Shown in pieces: positions 9,021 through 14,345 of a stretch of 14,345 bases of DNA (position 1 is its first letter; each line of letters starts with the position of its first letter). Position numbers and translations under genes: made by a program. The notes below the pieces were generated by a model. That model was given only the letters and a program-made list of their open reading frames with translations. It did no database searches and had not been told where the DNA came from. This stretch comes from an uncultured Eubacteriales bacterium (lineage in GTDB: Bacteria > Bacillota > Clostridia > UBA1381), in NCBI GenBank assembly GCA_900556575.1, contig USPO01000017.1, forward strand, positions 1-14,345. Reading direction: 5' to 3'.

Positions 9021-9107
9021 AGGGATGTTTGATTATGAAATGACAATATAAAATACATACACACATTTTTTACAGAGGGAAAAATTTGTTTTGAAAGGGT
9101 GTTAAAA

Positions 9108-9335
9108 GTGGATTATTCATATGATCGTGAGGTAGGATTAAAAATACGAAAATACAGAAAAGAAAATAAAATGACGCAGGATCAGCTTGCGGCAAGACTT
9201 CAGGTTGCCGGCTATGATTTAACAAGGGTTGCCGTTGCAAAGATAGAGTCTGGTCAGAGACATATTTACCTGTATGAACTTAATGCCATAAGGGAGATAC
9301 TTCATGTTTCATTTGATGATCTTCTGAAAAACTAA
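9108..9335 (+). CDS. Small Xre/Cro-CI family HTH transcriptional regulator
   Basis: This 75-residue protein is almost wholly one HTH_3 domain. Helix one is in REVGLKIRKYRKENK, the turn-and-recognition region is in MTQDQLAARLQ to LTRVAVAKIESGQR, and the last helices cover YLYELNAIREILHVSFDDLL. It is a DNA-binding regulator with no ligand or effector domain; its target is unknown. GTG 9108 is preferred because GAAAGGG (9093-9099) sits 8 bases before it. The in-frame GTG at 9099 overlaps that ribosome site and would add three residues. spo0A begins 157 bases downstream in the same direction with no strong terminator between, so the two may share transcription. Confidence 0.85.
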   Translation: MDYSYDREVGLKIRKYRKENKMTQDQLAARLQVAGYDLTRVAVAKIESGQRHIYLYELNAIREILHVSFDDLLKN

Positions 9336-9428
9336 ATATATAAATAATGACTCAAAAGCTTATTGATTAAGAAAATTCTCAAATGTGTTCTACGAACCTA
9401 CAAAATTTTTATTTCATTATGCATATTT

Positions 9429-9449
9429 TGCGACATGCTTGAATATAAT
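9429..9449 (+). promoter_or_regulatory. Possible spo0A promoter -10 and 0A-like box
   Basis: TATAAT (9444-9449) is an exact -10 hexamer without a recognisable -35 at 16-18 bases. TGCGACA (9429-9435) differs by one base from TTCGACA, the reverse of the Spo0A-binding box TGTCGAA. Autoregulation of spo0A through such boxes is known in Bacillus. One-mismatch heptamers are common by chance, so support is weak. Confidence 0.3.
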
Positions 9450-9492
9450 GAAATATAAACTAAATTAATAAGGAACAAAGGGGAACATAATT

Positions 9493-10269
9493 ATGAATAA
9501 AAGTATTCTTATAGCTGATGATAACAGAGAGGTATCAAGACCGTTGACAGCTTTTTTAAACACACAGTCGGGAATGAAAGTATGTGCGAACGCTTATGAC
9601 GGACAGGAAGCCATTGAGCTCGTTAATGAATGTAATCCGGATGTACTTATTCTTGACATGGTTATGCCTAAGCTTGATGGACTTGGGGTATTGAAGAAGC
9701 TTAGATCGTTACATAATCGTCCGGTAATAATAGGATATTCTATTTCGGCACAGCCAAAAGTAATCGATATGGCAATGAAAAACGGAGCAGATTATTATTT
9801 TCTGAAACCTCAGAAGCCGGAGAGACTTGCTGAATTTATTTTGTCATTGCCGGATAAAACAACGGGACATGAGCCTGAAATGATAGAAAGAGGTCAAATA
9901 AGCTATACAGAAAAAATAGATGATATTGAAACAATTGTTACAAATAATATACATGAATTAGGAGTGCCAGCCCATATAAAGGGATATCAATATATGAGAA
10001 CAGCAATAATGATGGTGCTGGATAATCAAGATTTATTGAATTTTATAACAAAGCAGCTTTATCCTGAGATTGCAAAGAAGTATAAGACGACTTCGAGCCG
10101 AGTAGAGCGTGCTATACGTCATGCAATAGAGGTTGCATGGGGAAGAGGAAGACCAGAAACCTTAAATGAGATTTTCGGCTATACAATACATGACGGAAAG
10201 GGAAAGCCGACAAATTCTGAATTTATAGCAATGGTTTCGGATAGAATTCGTCTTTCAACGAAAAAATAA
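9493..10269 (+). CDS. spo0A: Sporulation master response regulator Spo0A
   Basis: Spo0A is the phosphorelay-controlled transcription factor that commits endospore-forming Firmicutes to sporulation. The 258-residue length is typical. The receiver domain (about 1-120) has the acidic pair D9-D10, phospho-acceptor D55 in LILDMVMPKLDG, a Ser at the usual Thr/Ser position (S83) and K105 in FLKP. A variable linker (about 121-145) precedes the C-terminal DNA-binding domain, whose ELGVPAHIKGYQYMR, YPEIAKKYKTT, SRVERAIRHAIEVAW and GKPTNSEFIAM are nearly diagnostic of the family. AAAGGGG (9477-9483) lies 9 bases before the ATG. The gene often follows spoIVB; here it stands between two small Xre-type regulators. 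A terminator follows. Confidence 0.97.
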   Translation: MNKSILIADDNREVSRPLTAFLNTQSGMKVCANAYDGQEAIELVNECNPDVLILDMVMPKLDGLGVLKKLRSLHNRPVIIGYSISAQPKVIDMAMKNGADYYFLKPQKPERLAEFILSLPDKTTGHEPEMIERGQISYTEKIDDIETIVTNNIHELGVPAHIKGYQYMRTAIMMVLDNQDLLNFITKQLYPEIAKKYKTTSSRVERAIRHAIEVAWGRGRPETLNEIFGYTIHDGKGKPTNSEFIAMVSDRIRLSTKK

Positions 10270-10281
10270 ATAAAATAATAT

Positions 10282-10320
10282 AAAATGCAGCGTATGTTAT
10301 GGGGTGGCTGCATTTTTTTT
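10282..10320 (+). terminator. Intrinsic terminator after spo0A
   Basis: AAAATGCAGC (10282-10291) pairs perfectly with GCTGCATTTT (10307-10316) around a 15-base loop, and the T run continues to 10320. The A-rich left arm would also allow function in the opposite direction. Confidence 0.88.
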
Positions 10321-10417
10321 GTCCGCCTATCCCTTACAATCTATATACTAAATTATTATAGCATATAATAGATATAAATTCAACAAGCATTTTGATTGCA
10401 TTTGCGAAAAGATTGAT

Positions 10418-10448
10418 TGTCGATTATTATTTTATGCATTGGTACAAT
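10418..10448 (+). promoter_or_regulatory. Extended -10 promoter with a 0A-like box for the second Xre gene
   Basis: TGGTACAAT (10440-10448) is an extended -10 element; no consensus -35 precedes it. TGTCGAT (10418-10424) matches the Spo0A box TGTCGAA at six of seven bases and would lie around -37 to -31, where Spo0A sits at activated promoters such as spoIIG. Spo0A control of this gene is therefore a testable inference, not shown. Confidence 0.4.
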
Positions 10449-10483
10449 ATATAGAGTAAGTATAGAGTAAGGATATTTGGAAT

Positions 10484-10732
10484 GTGGAGGATAATAAAGG
10501 CAATATGAAGAATAAAAATTTTGACACGTGGCTTGCGATAGGGCTAAATATACTTCATTATCGCAAGGAGCAGGGACTGACTCAAATTCAGCTTGCTGAG
10601 AAATGCGGAATTAGCCGAACCTATATGCAAAAGATAGAAACAGCAGCATGTTCATGTACACTTGATACACTGATAGACATAGCGGCTGCATTAAACGTAC
10701 CGATAAAAAACCTTTTCGAATTTAAAGAATAG
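10484..10732 (+). CDS. Second small Xre/Cro-CI family HTH regulator
   Basis: This one-domain DNA-binding protein of 75-82 residues has FDTWLAIGLNILHYRKEQGL, then the HTH core TQIQLAEKCGISRTYMQKIE, then helices TLDTLIDIAAALNVPIKNLF. No effector or membrane part is present. The start is uncertain. GTG 10484 follows TAAGGA (10468-10473) by 10 bases, while the in-frame ATG 10505 gives a family-typical N-terminus (MKNKNFDTW) but has GGAGG 14 bases away and AAAGG only 4 bases away. An 8-codon ORF from ATG 10482 ends in an ATGA overlap with ATG 10505. The gene ends at a bidirectional terminator shared with the convergent minus-strand gene. It is distinct in sequence from the Xre gene upstream of spo0A, so not a recent duplicate. 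Confidence 0.85.
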   Translation: MEDNKGNMKNKNFDTWLAIGLNILHYRKEQGLTQIQLAEKCGISRTYMQKIETAACSCTLDTLIDIAAALNVPIKNLFEFKE

Positions 10733-10735
10733 GGT

Positions 10736-10776
10736 AAAAAGGCTGCTGCAAAACGGAGTTTTGCAGCAGCCTTTTT
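10736..10776. terminator. Strong bidirectional terminator between convergent genes
   Basis: A perfect 19-base-pair stem joins 10736-10754 (AAAAAGGCTGCTGCAAAAC) to 10758-10776 across a 3-base loop, GGA. A tracts on the left arm and T tracts on the right give terminator geometry in both directions. It begins 3 bases after the second Xre gene's stop, and its right edge overlaps the minus-strand gene's TAA (10775-10777). Confidence 0.92.
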
Positions 10777-11095
10777 ATACGTATACAGATTCATTAATTC
10801 TTGTTGTTATGTAATTTTCTACATAGCGCTTCAATCCTTCCGGAACAATTCTTTTTTTGATAATTGATTTCATGAATTCTTCCGCATCTTCACGCTTGTA
10901 AAATACATTGTTAAGCTGTTTCATATCAACAGTTTTTCCTCCGCCCGGATATATAACCGTTTGAATTACTCGTATTCCATATCTTATCATATCCGTATAC
11001 TGACTGCTTACATTTTCTTCTACAAGATAATATTCAAGCTGTATTTCTCGGCTTCCTTTATCACAGCTGCTTCCGTAAAATATTAGCCTTTCCAA
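10775..11095 (-). CDS. Small hypothetical protein, DUF6514-like
   Basis: This 106-residue soluble protein has no signal peptide or membrane segment. An N-terminal beta-rich half (IQLEYYLVEE, then MIRYGIRVIQTVIY) is followed by a helical C-terminal half (YKREDAEEFMKSIIKKRIVP, then EGLKRYVENYI). The YGI-then-helix pattern, with a VPEGLKRYVENYI-like end, resembles DUF6514, a clostridial family of unknown function; this is from memory and not searched. The TTG start (11093-11095) is supported by AGAGG 8 bases upstream on the minus strand (11104-11108). Its stop lies within the shared terminator stem. It diverges from the SRP RNA gene. Confidence 0.7.
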   Translation of the reverse strand: MERLIFYGSSCDKGSREIQLEYYLVEENVSSQYTDMIRYGIRVIQTVIYPGGGKTVDMKQLNNVFYKREDAEEFMKSIIKKRIVPEGLKRYVENYITTRINESVYV

Positions 11096-11205
11096 TTTTA
11101 TAACCTCTCATTCATTAATTATTGTATAATGTTGTAATTTAATTCCGTATTAATAAACATACTTTATTATTATATGTACTGTTTTTTCGGTTAATGCATA
11201 TATTT

Positions 11206-11236
11206 ATGAAAAAAAATTTTATTTTTTTTCAATTTT
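11206..11236 (+). promoter_or_regulatory. A/T tract, possible UP element upstream of SRP RNA promoter
   Basis: Runs of A (11209-11216) and T (11222-11229) lie just upstream of the -35 of the SRP RNA promoter, where RNA polymerase alpha subunits bind UP elements. The runs also form an A:T-only inverted repeat, GAAAAAAAA / TTTTTTTTC. Confidence 0.4.
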
Positions 11237-11239
11237 CTC

Positions 11240-11268
11240 TTGCTTTTTTGATAGAAATAAGGTATAAT
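11240..11268 (+). promoter_or_regulatory. Strong sigma-A promoter of the SRP RNA gene
   Basis: TTGCTT (11240-11245), a 17-base spacer and exact TATAAT (11263-11268) predict a transcript start near 11275, just before the recognisable SRP RNA. Confidence 0.88.
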
Positions 11269-11299
11269 ATATAAGTAAACAGCATTGAGCTTTTCGGTG

Positions 11300-11405
11300 A
11301 TGAAGACCGAGCCCGTGCGATTGAAGCCTGTGAACCTTGTCAGATGGGGAACCAAGCAGCAATAAGCAGTTACTTTGATGTGTTACGGTAAACTCGGTCG
11401 GAGCC
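11300..11405 (+). ncRNA. ffs: Signal recognition particle RNA, small bacterial type
   Basis: This RNA pairs with Ffh (SRP54) to target nascent membrane and secreted proteins. The conserved domain IV is clear: CCTTGTCAGA, a TGG-GGAA-CCA capped hairpin (11345-11354, GNRA tetraloop), then AAGCAGCAATAAGC. The outer helix is GACCGAG (11305-11311) with CTCGGTC (11393-11399), with CCGT/ACGG pairing inside it. There is no Alu domain, so it is the short form rather than the long Bacillus-type RNA. The exact ends are uncertain; the transcript probably begins near 11275 and may be processed. A T run follows at 11406-11410. Its place directly before dnaX is conserved in Firmicutes. Confidence 0.93.
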
Positions 11406-11422
11406 TTTTTGTAGTTAAGTAT

Positions 11423-11450
11423 ACGCCTTTTGAATAAAAAGGCGTTTTTT
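11423..11450 (+). terminator. Intrinsic terminator after the SRP RNA
   Basis: ACGCCTTTT (11423-11431) pairs with AAAAGGCGT (11437-11445) around a 5-base loop and is followed by a T run to 11450. It backs up the T run directly after the SRP RNA's closing helix and separates the RNA gene from dnaX. Confidence 0.85.
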
Positions 11451-11464
11451 AATAGGTTTGGAAG

Positions 11465-11545
11465 ATGAAAGATGTATTTTTTAGTACATATTCATTGCTT
11501 TTTGAAGCGGTAAGGGATTATTGGGAAAGGATTGAACGGTCATAA
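11465..11545 (+). CDS. Possible 26-residue leader ORF abutting dnaX
   Basis: ATG 11465 opens a 26-codon frame whose TAA (11543-11545) lies directly against the dnaX ATG (11546). The product begins MKDVFFSTYSLLFEAVRDY and ends WERIERS; I do not recognise it. Its own ribosome site is only moderate (AGGTTTGGAAG). The best site for dnaX, AAAGGA (11526-11531), is 14 bases from ATG 11546, too far to be ideal, so coupling from this frame could help dnaX initiation. A chance ORF is equally possible. Confidence 0.3.
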   Translation: MKDVFFSTYSLLFEAVRDYWERIERS

Positions 11546-13579
11546 ATGGCACATATAGCATTATATCGTAAATGGCGTCCTACCGTATTTGAGGATATTG
11601 TAGGTCAGGGTCATATTACAAAAACGCTTAAAAAGCAAATAATGACCCATCGTGTAGGTCATGCATATCTATTCTGTGGTACACGCGGAACAGGAAAAAC
11701 TACTTGTGCGAAGGTTTTTTCGCGTGCTGTAAACTGCCTTCATCCAAAGGACGGTTCACCCTGTAATGAGTGCGAAATATGCAAAGGAATTGCAGACGGT
11801 TCAATTCTCGATGTTACCGAGCTTGATGCAGCATCAAACAGACGTATAGATGACATACGCGAGATTATAAATGATGTTGCATATACTGCAGCGGCGGCAA
11901 GCTATTCCGTATATATAATAGATGAGGTTCATATGCTGACAACGGAGGCGTTTAATGCTTTGCTGAAAACGCTTGAGGAGCCTCCGGAGCATGTTATATT
12001 TATACTTGCAACGACGGATCCGCAAAAGGTTCCGCAGACTATTTTGTCGAGATGTCAGCGCTTTGATTTTAAGCGTATAAGTATAAATGATATAATATTG
12101 AGATTAAAAGAAGTCGCCTACGGTGACGGATTTAATATTACAGATGATGCGTATAGACTGATAGCACGTTTGGGTGACGGTTCAATGCGAGATGCATTGA
12201 GTGTTCTTGAAAGAGTAGCTTCTGCCTGCGGTGATACAATTACAGCCGAGGATATAAACTCTGTTCTTGGAATAAGCACTGCCGAAAGTGTTTTTCAAAT
12301 GACGGACGCTATTGCAGAAAGCAATTCAAGGAAGATAGTATCGGTTATAGATGAGCTTATGAATGAGGGCAAGGATTTAAATGCCTTTATTGATACACTT
12401 CTTCGGCATTTGCGAGATTTGATGATGTGTACAATAAGTGAAGACAGCTCATCCCTGCTTGATTACAGCGATGAAGACATTGTAAAGTTAAAGGCACAGA
12501 GCAAGAAACTTTCATTTGAACGCCTGACCCGCGCGGCATCAATTCTTTCTCAGGCAAAATCAGATGCAAAATGGGTAAAATCACCGAGAATAATATACGA
12601 ACTGGCTTTAATAAAGCTTGCACGTCCGGAAACAGATAATTCTCCTGAAGCATTGATGGATAGAATTATGCAGCTTGAGAGTACAAAACAGGCGCAGCGT
12701 GATGAAGAATTATATACACGAATTAATAATATAGAAGAGAAGATAAAAAACGGCTTTATATCAGCAGCGGAGCCGGTCAAGGAAGAAGAGCCGAAGCCGA
12801 AAAAGACTGTTAATAAGAGATTATATAATCCAATTCCACAGTCGGAGCTTAATGGTGATAATCCGATAGTTCAGCTTGCAAAGAAATGGGACAGCATAAG
12901 CACAGCAATAGCAAAAAGAGCGGGTTACATGACAGTTGCTCTTGCCAACCGTCCTATAACAATAGATCGTGATGGAATAATCATGCTTTTTAAGCGAAAT
13001 GAAGATTTTGCAATAAGTATGCTGAATAATAATAAGGAAAAGCTTGAAAGACTTTTTTCAAGAATATCCGGAACAGATTATGCTTTAAAGTATATATTTG
13101 ATGATGAGGTAGGCGACAATATCATAGATATATGGAGTTTACATCCATCGCGTACGGAAGAAGATCAACCGCAAAATGATATGCCTAAACAGTCAAAAGA
13201 GATGAATATTCCGGAGGAGGACAAACCAAAGGAAGCGGAGGAAAAATCCCCGTTTGATTATCAGGCGGATGATGTACATCCGGAGAATAAAGCTTTTGGT
13301 TATACTGATGATGATGCACCGCCGGAAAATCCGGATGAATTACCATTGTATCACGAAGCGAGTGAGCCTCAGAACAGCGGTATACGTGAGTATGATGATC
13401 CGTTGGATGAGCTTACAGCTAATTTTGGTGAGCTGGTTGAAATAACGGACGGTACGGAATTTGTAAACTATAATCAGAATGATGATAGCTTTGAACAGGA
13501 AGATTTGTTTAATTCCGGCGAGGATAATGACAAGGAAGAATTCCTTGAGGAAAGTGAGATTCAGGACAAATCGGACTGA
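11546..13579 (+). CDS. dnaX: DNA polymerase III subunits gamma/tau, DnaX
   Basis: DnaX is the ATPase core of the clamp loader that places the beta clamp on DNA. The N-terminal AAA+ region begins ALYRKWRPTVFEDIVGQ. It has Walker A GTRGTGKT (45-52), a zinc site with C64, C73, C76 and C79, Walker B YIIDEVH (123-129), LEEPPEHVIFILATTDPQKV with sensor 1, and the SRC arginine-finger motif (168-170). Domain III runs to about residue 365. A linker precedes a tau-type domain (about 445-540), and a highly acidic Asp/Glu/Pro-rich tail ends at residue 677. In-frame TAA directly before ATG 11546 fixes it as the first possible ATG. An A AAA AAC heptamer at 12745-12751 sits in the linker. dnaX is followed by ybaB after 42 bases, in the conserved dnaX-ybaB-recR order. 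Confidence 0.97.
   Translation: MAHIALYRKWRPTVFEDIVGQGHITKTLKKQIMTHRVGHAYLFCGTRGTGKTTCAKVFSRAVNCLHPKDGSPCNECEICKGIADGSILDVTELDAASNRRIDDIREIINDVAYTAAAASYSVYIIDEVHMLTTEAFNALLKTLEEPPEHVIFILATTDPQKVPQTILSRCQRFDFKRISINDIILRLKEVAYGDGFNITDDAYRLIARLGDGSMRDALSVLERVASACGDTITAEDINSVLGISTAESVFQMTDAIAESNSRKIVSVIDELMNEGKDLNAFIDTLLRHLRDLMMCTISEDSSSLLDYSDEDIVKLKAQSKKLSFERLTRAASILSQAKSDAKWVKSPRIIYELALIKLARPETDNSPEALMDRIMQLESTKQAQRDEELYTRINNIEEKIKNGFISAAEPVKEEEPKPKKTVNKRLYNPIPQSELNGDNPIVQLAKKWDSISTAIAKRAGYMTVALANRPITIDRDGIIMLFKRNEDFAISMLNNNKEKLERLFSRISGTDYALKYIFDDEVGDNIIDIWSLHPSRTEEDQPQNDMPKQSKEMNIPEEDKPKEAEEKSPFDYQADDVHPENKAFGYTDDDAPPENPDELPLYHEASEPQNSGIREYDDPLDELTANFGELVEITDGTEFVNYNQNDDSFEQEDLFNSGEDNDKEEFLEESEIQDKSD
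12745..12751 (+). other. Candidate -1 ribosomal frameshift site in dnaX
   Basis: The heptamer A AAA AAC is in the correct phase: the zero frame reads ATA AAA AAC at codons 400-402. After a -1 slip the frame reads 20 more codons and stops at TAA 12811-12813, giving a product of about 422 residues. The E. coli gamma subunit (431 residues) arises by -1 slippage at A AAA AAG in the same linker. A weak hairpin, CGGCT (12751-12755) with AGCCG (12771-12775), lies immediately downstream. No strong Shine-Dalgarno-like stimulator is seen upstream. Confidence 0.4.
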
Positions 13580-13621
13580 TAAAATACAGTATTTAATTAA
13601 TTAAGAAAGAGGTAAAAAAAG

Positions 13622-13978
13622 ATGGGAAGATATAAGGGTTTTTCAGGTTCAGGAATGAATGCAAACAAGGGAAATATGAATTCTGTAATCAGACAGGCAC
13701 AGAAGATGCAGGAGGAAATGGAAAAGGTTCAGGGCGAGCTTGAAGAGAAAACAGTAGAGGCTGCTGCAGGCGGCGGTGCTGTTAAGGTTGTAGTAAGCGG
13801 AAAGAAGCAGATTGTTAATTTAACAATCGACCCTGAGGCAGTAGATCCGGAGGATGTTGAGACGCTTCAGGATATGATTACACTTGCTGTAAACGAGGCT
13901 ATCACAAAGGCAGATGAAATGATGGCAGACGGAATGAGTGCCGTAACAGGCGGACTTAACATTCCGGGATTATTCTAA
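13622..13978 (+). CDS. ybaB: YbaB/EbfC family nucleoid-associated protein
   Basis: This 118-residue protein belongs to the small dimeric DNA-binding family encoded between dnaX and recR. After a short Gly/Asn-rich N-terminus comes the family helix MNSVIRQAQKMQEEMEKVQ, then the beta sheet with GGGAVKVVVSGKKQIVNLTIDP, and a C-terminal helix DMITLAVNEAITKADEMM, ending GGLNIPGLF. AAAGAGGT (13606-13613) lies 8 bases before the ATG. Its stop overlaps the recR start by one base (TAATG), so the two are translationally coupled. A role in nucleoid organisation or recombination repair is known for the family. Confidence 0.95.
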   Translation: MGRYKGFSGSGMNANKGNMNSVIRQAQKMQEEMEKVQGELEEKTVEAAAGGGAVKVVVSGKKQIVNLTIDPEAVDPEDVETLQDMITLAVNEAITKADEMMADGMSAVTGGLNIPGLF

Positions 13979-14345
13979 TGCACGCACCGGCAATAGAGAG
14001 CTTAATAGAAAAGTTTGAGCAGCTTCCGGGTATAGGACACCGCAGTGCGGAGAGAATAACGTTTCATATCCTTGAAAGAATGAGTAAGGAAGAAGCAGAA
14101 AAGATGGCATCGGCAATAATGGGAGCAAAAGAAAAAATCCATTTTTGCAGTGTATGCCAAAATCTCACTGATGCGGATCCGTGCAAGATATGTTCTTCGC
14201 AGAAAAGAGACCGTTCTACAATTTGTGTTGTGGAGCGTCCGGAGGATGTATCTGCAATAGAGAACACCAATGAATACAATGGATTGTACCATGTTTTGCA
14301 CGGTGCAATATCACCTATGGACGGTATTGGACCGGACGACATAAA
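13978..14345 (+). CDS. recR: Recombination protein RecR, 3' end outside window
   Basis: RecR works with RecO and RecF to load RecA at single-stranded gaps. The first 122 residues are visible, of about 200 in the family. They include the helix-hairpin-helix LPGIGHRSAERITFHIL (about 17-33), the four-Cys zinc finger CSVC...CKIC (about 57-72), and the start of the Toprim domain, TICVVERPEDVSAIENTNEY, then HGAISPMDGIGPDDI. ATG 13978 shares its A with the ybaB stop codon. The frame is open to the right edge, so the gene is cut by the window and not broken. Confidence 0.97.
   Translation, partial: MHAPAIESLIEKFEQLPGIGHRSAERITFHILERMSKEEAEKMASAIMGAKEKIHFCSVCQNLTDADPCKICSSQKRDRSTICVVERPEDVSAIENTNEYNGLYHVLHGAISPMDGIGPDDI

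Larger units (their letters stand above)
8656..9107 (+). other. A/T-rich intergenic region with hairpin, possible promoters and one small ORF
   Basis: About 450 bases separate miaA from the next clear gene. They hold a 9-base-pair inverted repeat (8723-8752), a bare TATAAT (8838-8843) without a convincing -35, an inverted repeat around TATACT (8881-8902) and a 26-codon ORF with a good ribosome site (8940-9020). No tRNA, known riboswitch or larger reading frame was recognised. Confidence 0.6.

Noticed and set aside
9388..9396. GTTC/GAAC repeats near spo0A and at 8855-8870 as LexA SOS boxes
   Set aside because: The arms are in the wrong order and spacing for the GAAC-N4-GTTC consensus of Firmicutes.
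11208..11230. A8/T8 inverted repeat as a terminator
   Set aside because: The stem is A:T only and sits just upstream of the SRP RNA promoter; an UP element is a better explanation.
13254..13445. 63-codon plus-strand frame inside the dnaX tail
   Set aside because: Its Met/Arg-rich product arises from reading the acidic GAT/GAA-rich tail out of frame, and it has no ribosome site of its own.
1..14345. CRISPR arrays, insertion sequences, phage genes, tRNAs or a clustered defence system
   Set aside because: No regularly spaced repeats, transposase or integrase motifs, attachment-site duplications or tRNA-like folds were seen on either strand by eye.

Overview
The window looks like a chromosomal segment of a low-GC, endospore-lineage Firmicute (class Clostridia, probably a gut or fibre-degrading member). 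The reasons are the A/T-rich sequence, strong AGGAGG-type ribosome sites, a clear Spo0A, an endonuclease-type MutL and the order SRP RNA - dnaX - ybaB - recR. The genus cannot be named from the sequence alone.

Layout. (1) 1-5347: a secreted carbohydrate-acting locus. It holds the 3' part of a large family-2 glycoside hydrolase-like protein and, 15 bases downstream, a multidomain secreted protein of LamG-like and bacterial Ig-like modules. The second gene has an in-frame TAA just after its signal peptide. A strong hairpin terminator closes the unit. (2) 5433-8655: an own sigma-A-type promoter, then mutL and miaA with a 4-base ATGA overlap (mismatch repair and tRNA modification). (3) 8656-10776: a regulatory segment with a long A/T-rich leader, a possible 26-residue peptide ORF, a small Xre-type regulator, spo0A with its terminator, and a second small Xre-type regulator. 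(4) 10736-11109: a convergent minus-strand gene for a small DUF6514-like protein, which shares a bidirectional terminator with the second regulator. (5) 11206-14345: the SRP RNA gene with a strong promoter, then dnaX, ybaB/ebfC and the first two thirds of recR, which runs off the window end.

How it works together. Regions 2 and 5 are genome-maintenance housekeeping: mismatch repair, clamp loading and recombinational repair, with the SRP RNA in its usual place before dnaX. Region 3 is the sporulation and phase-transition control point, with Spo0A between two one-domain DNA-binding regulators. Region 1 is accessory.

I found no mobile element, CRISPR array, tRNA or rRNA, and no convincing wholly new multi-gene system. 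The observations most worth a second look are the nonsense codon after the signal peptide, the altered acid/base motif in the GH2-like protein, an in-frame A AAA AAC slippery heptamer at the place in dnaX where a gamma-like product would end, and small ORFs with good start signals or coupling geometry ahead of the Xre regulators and dnaX.
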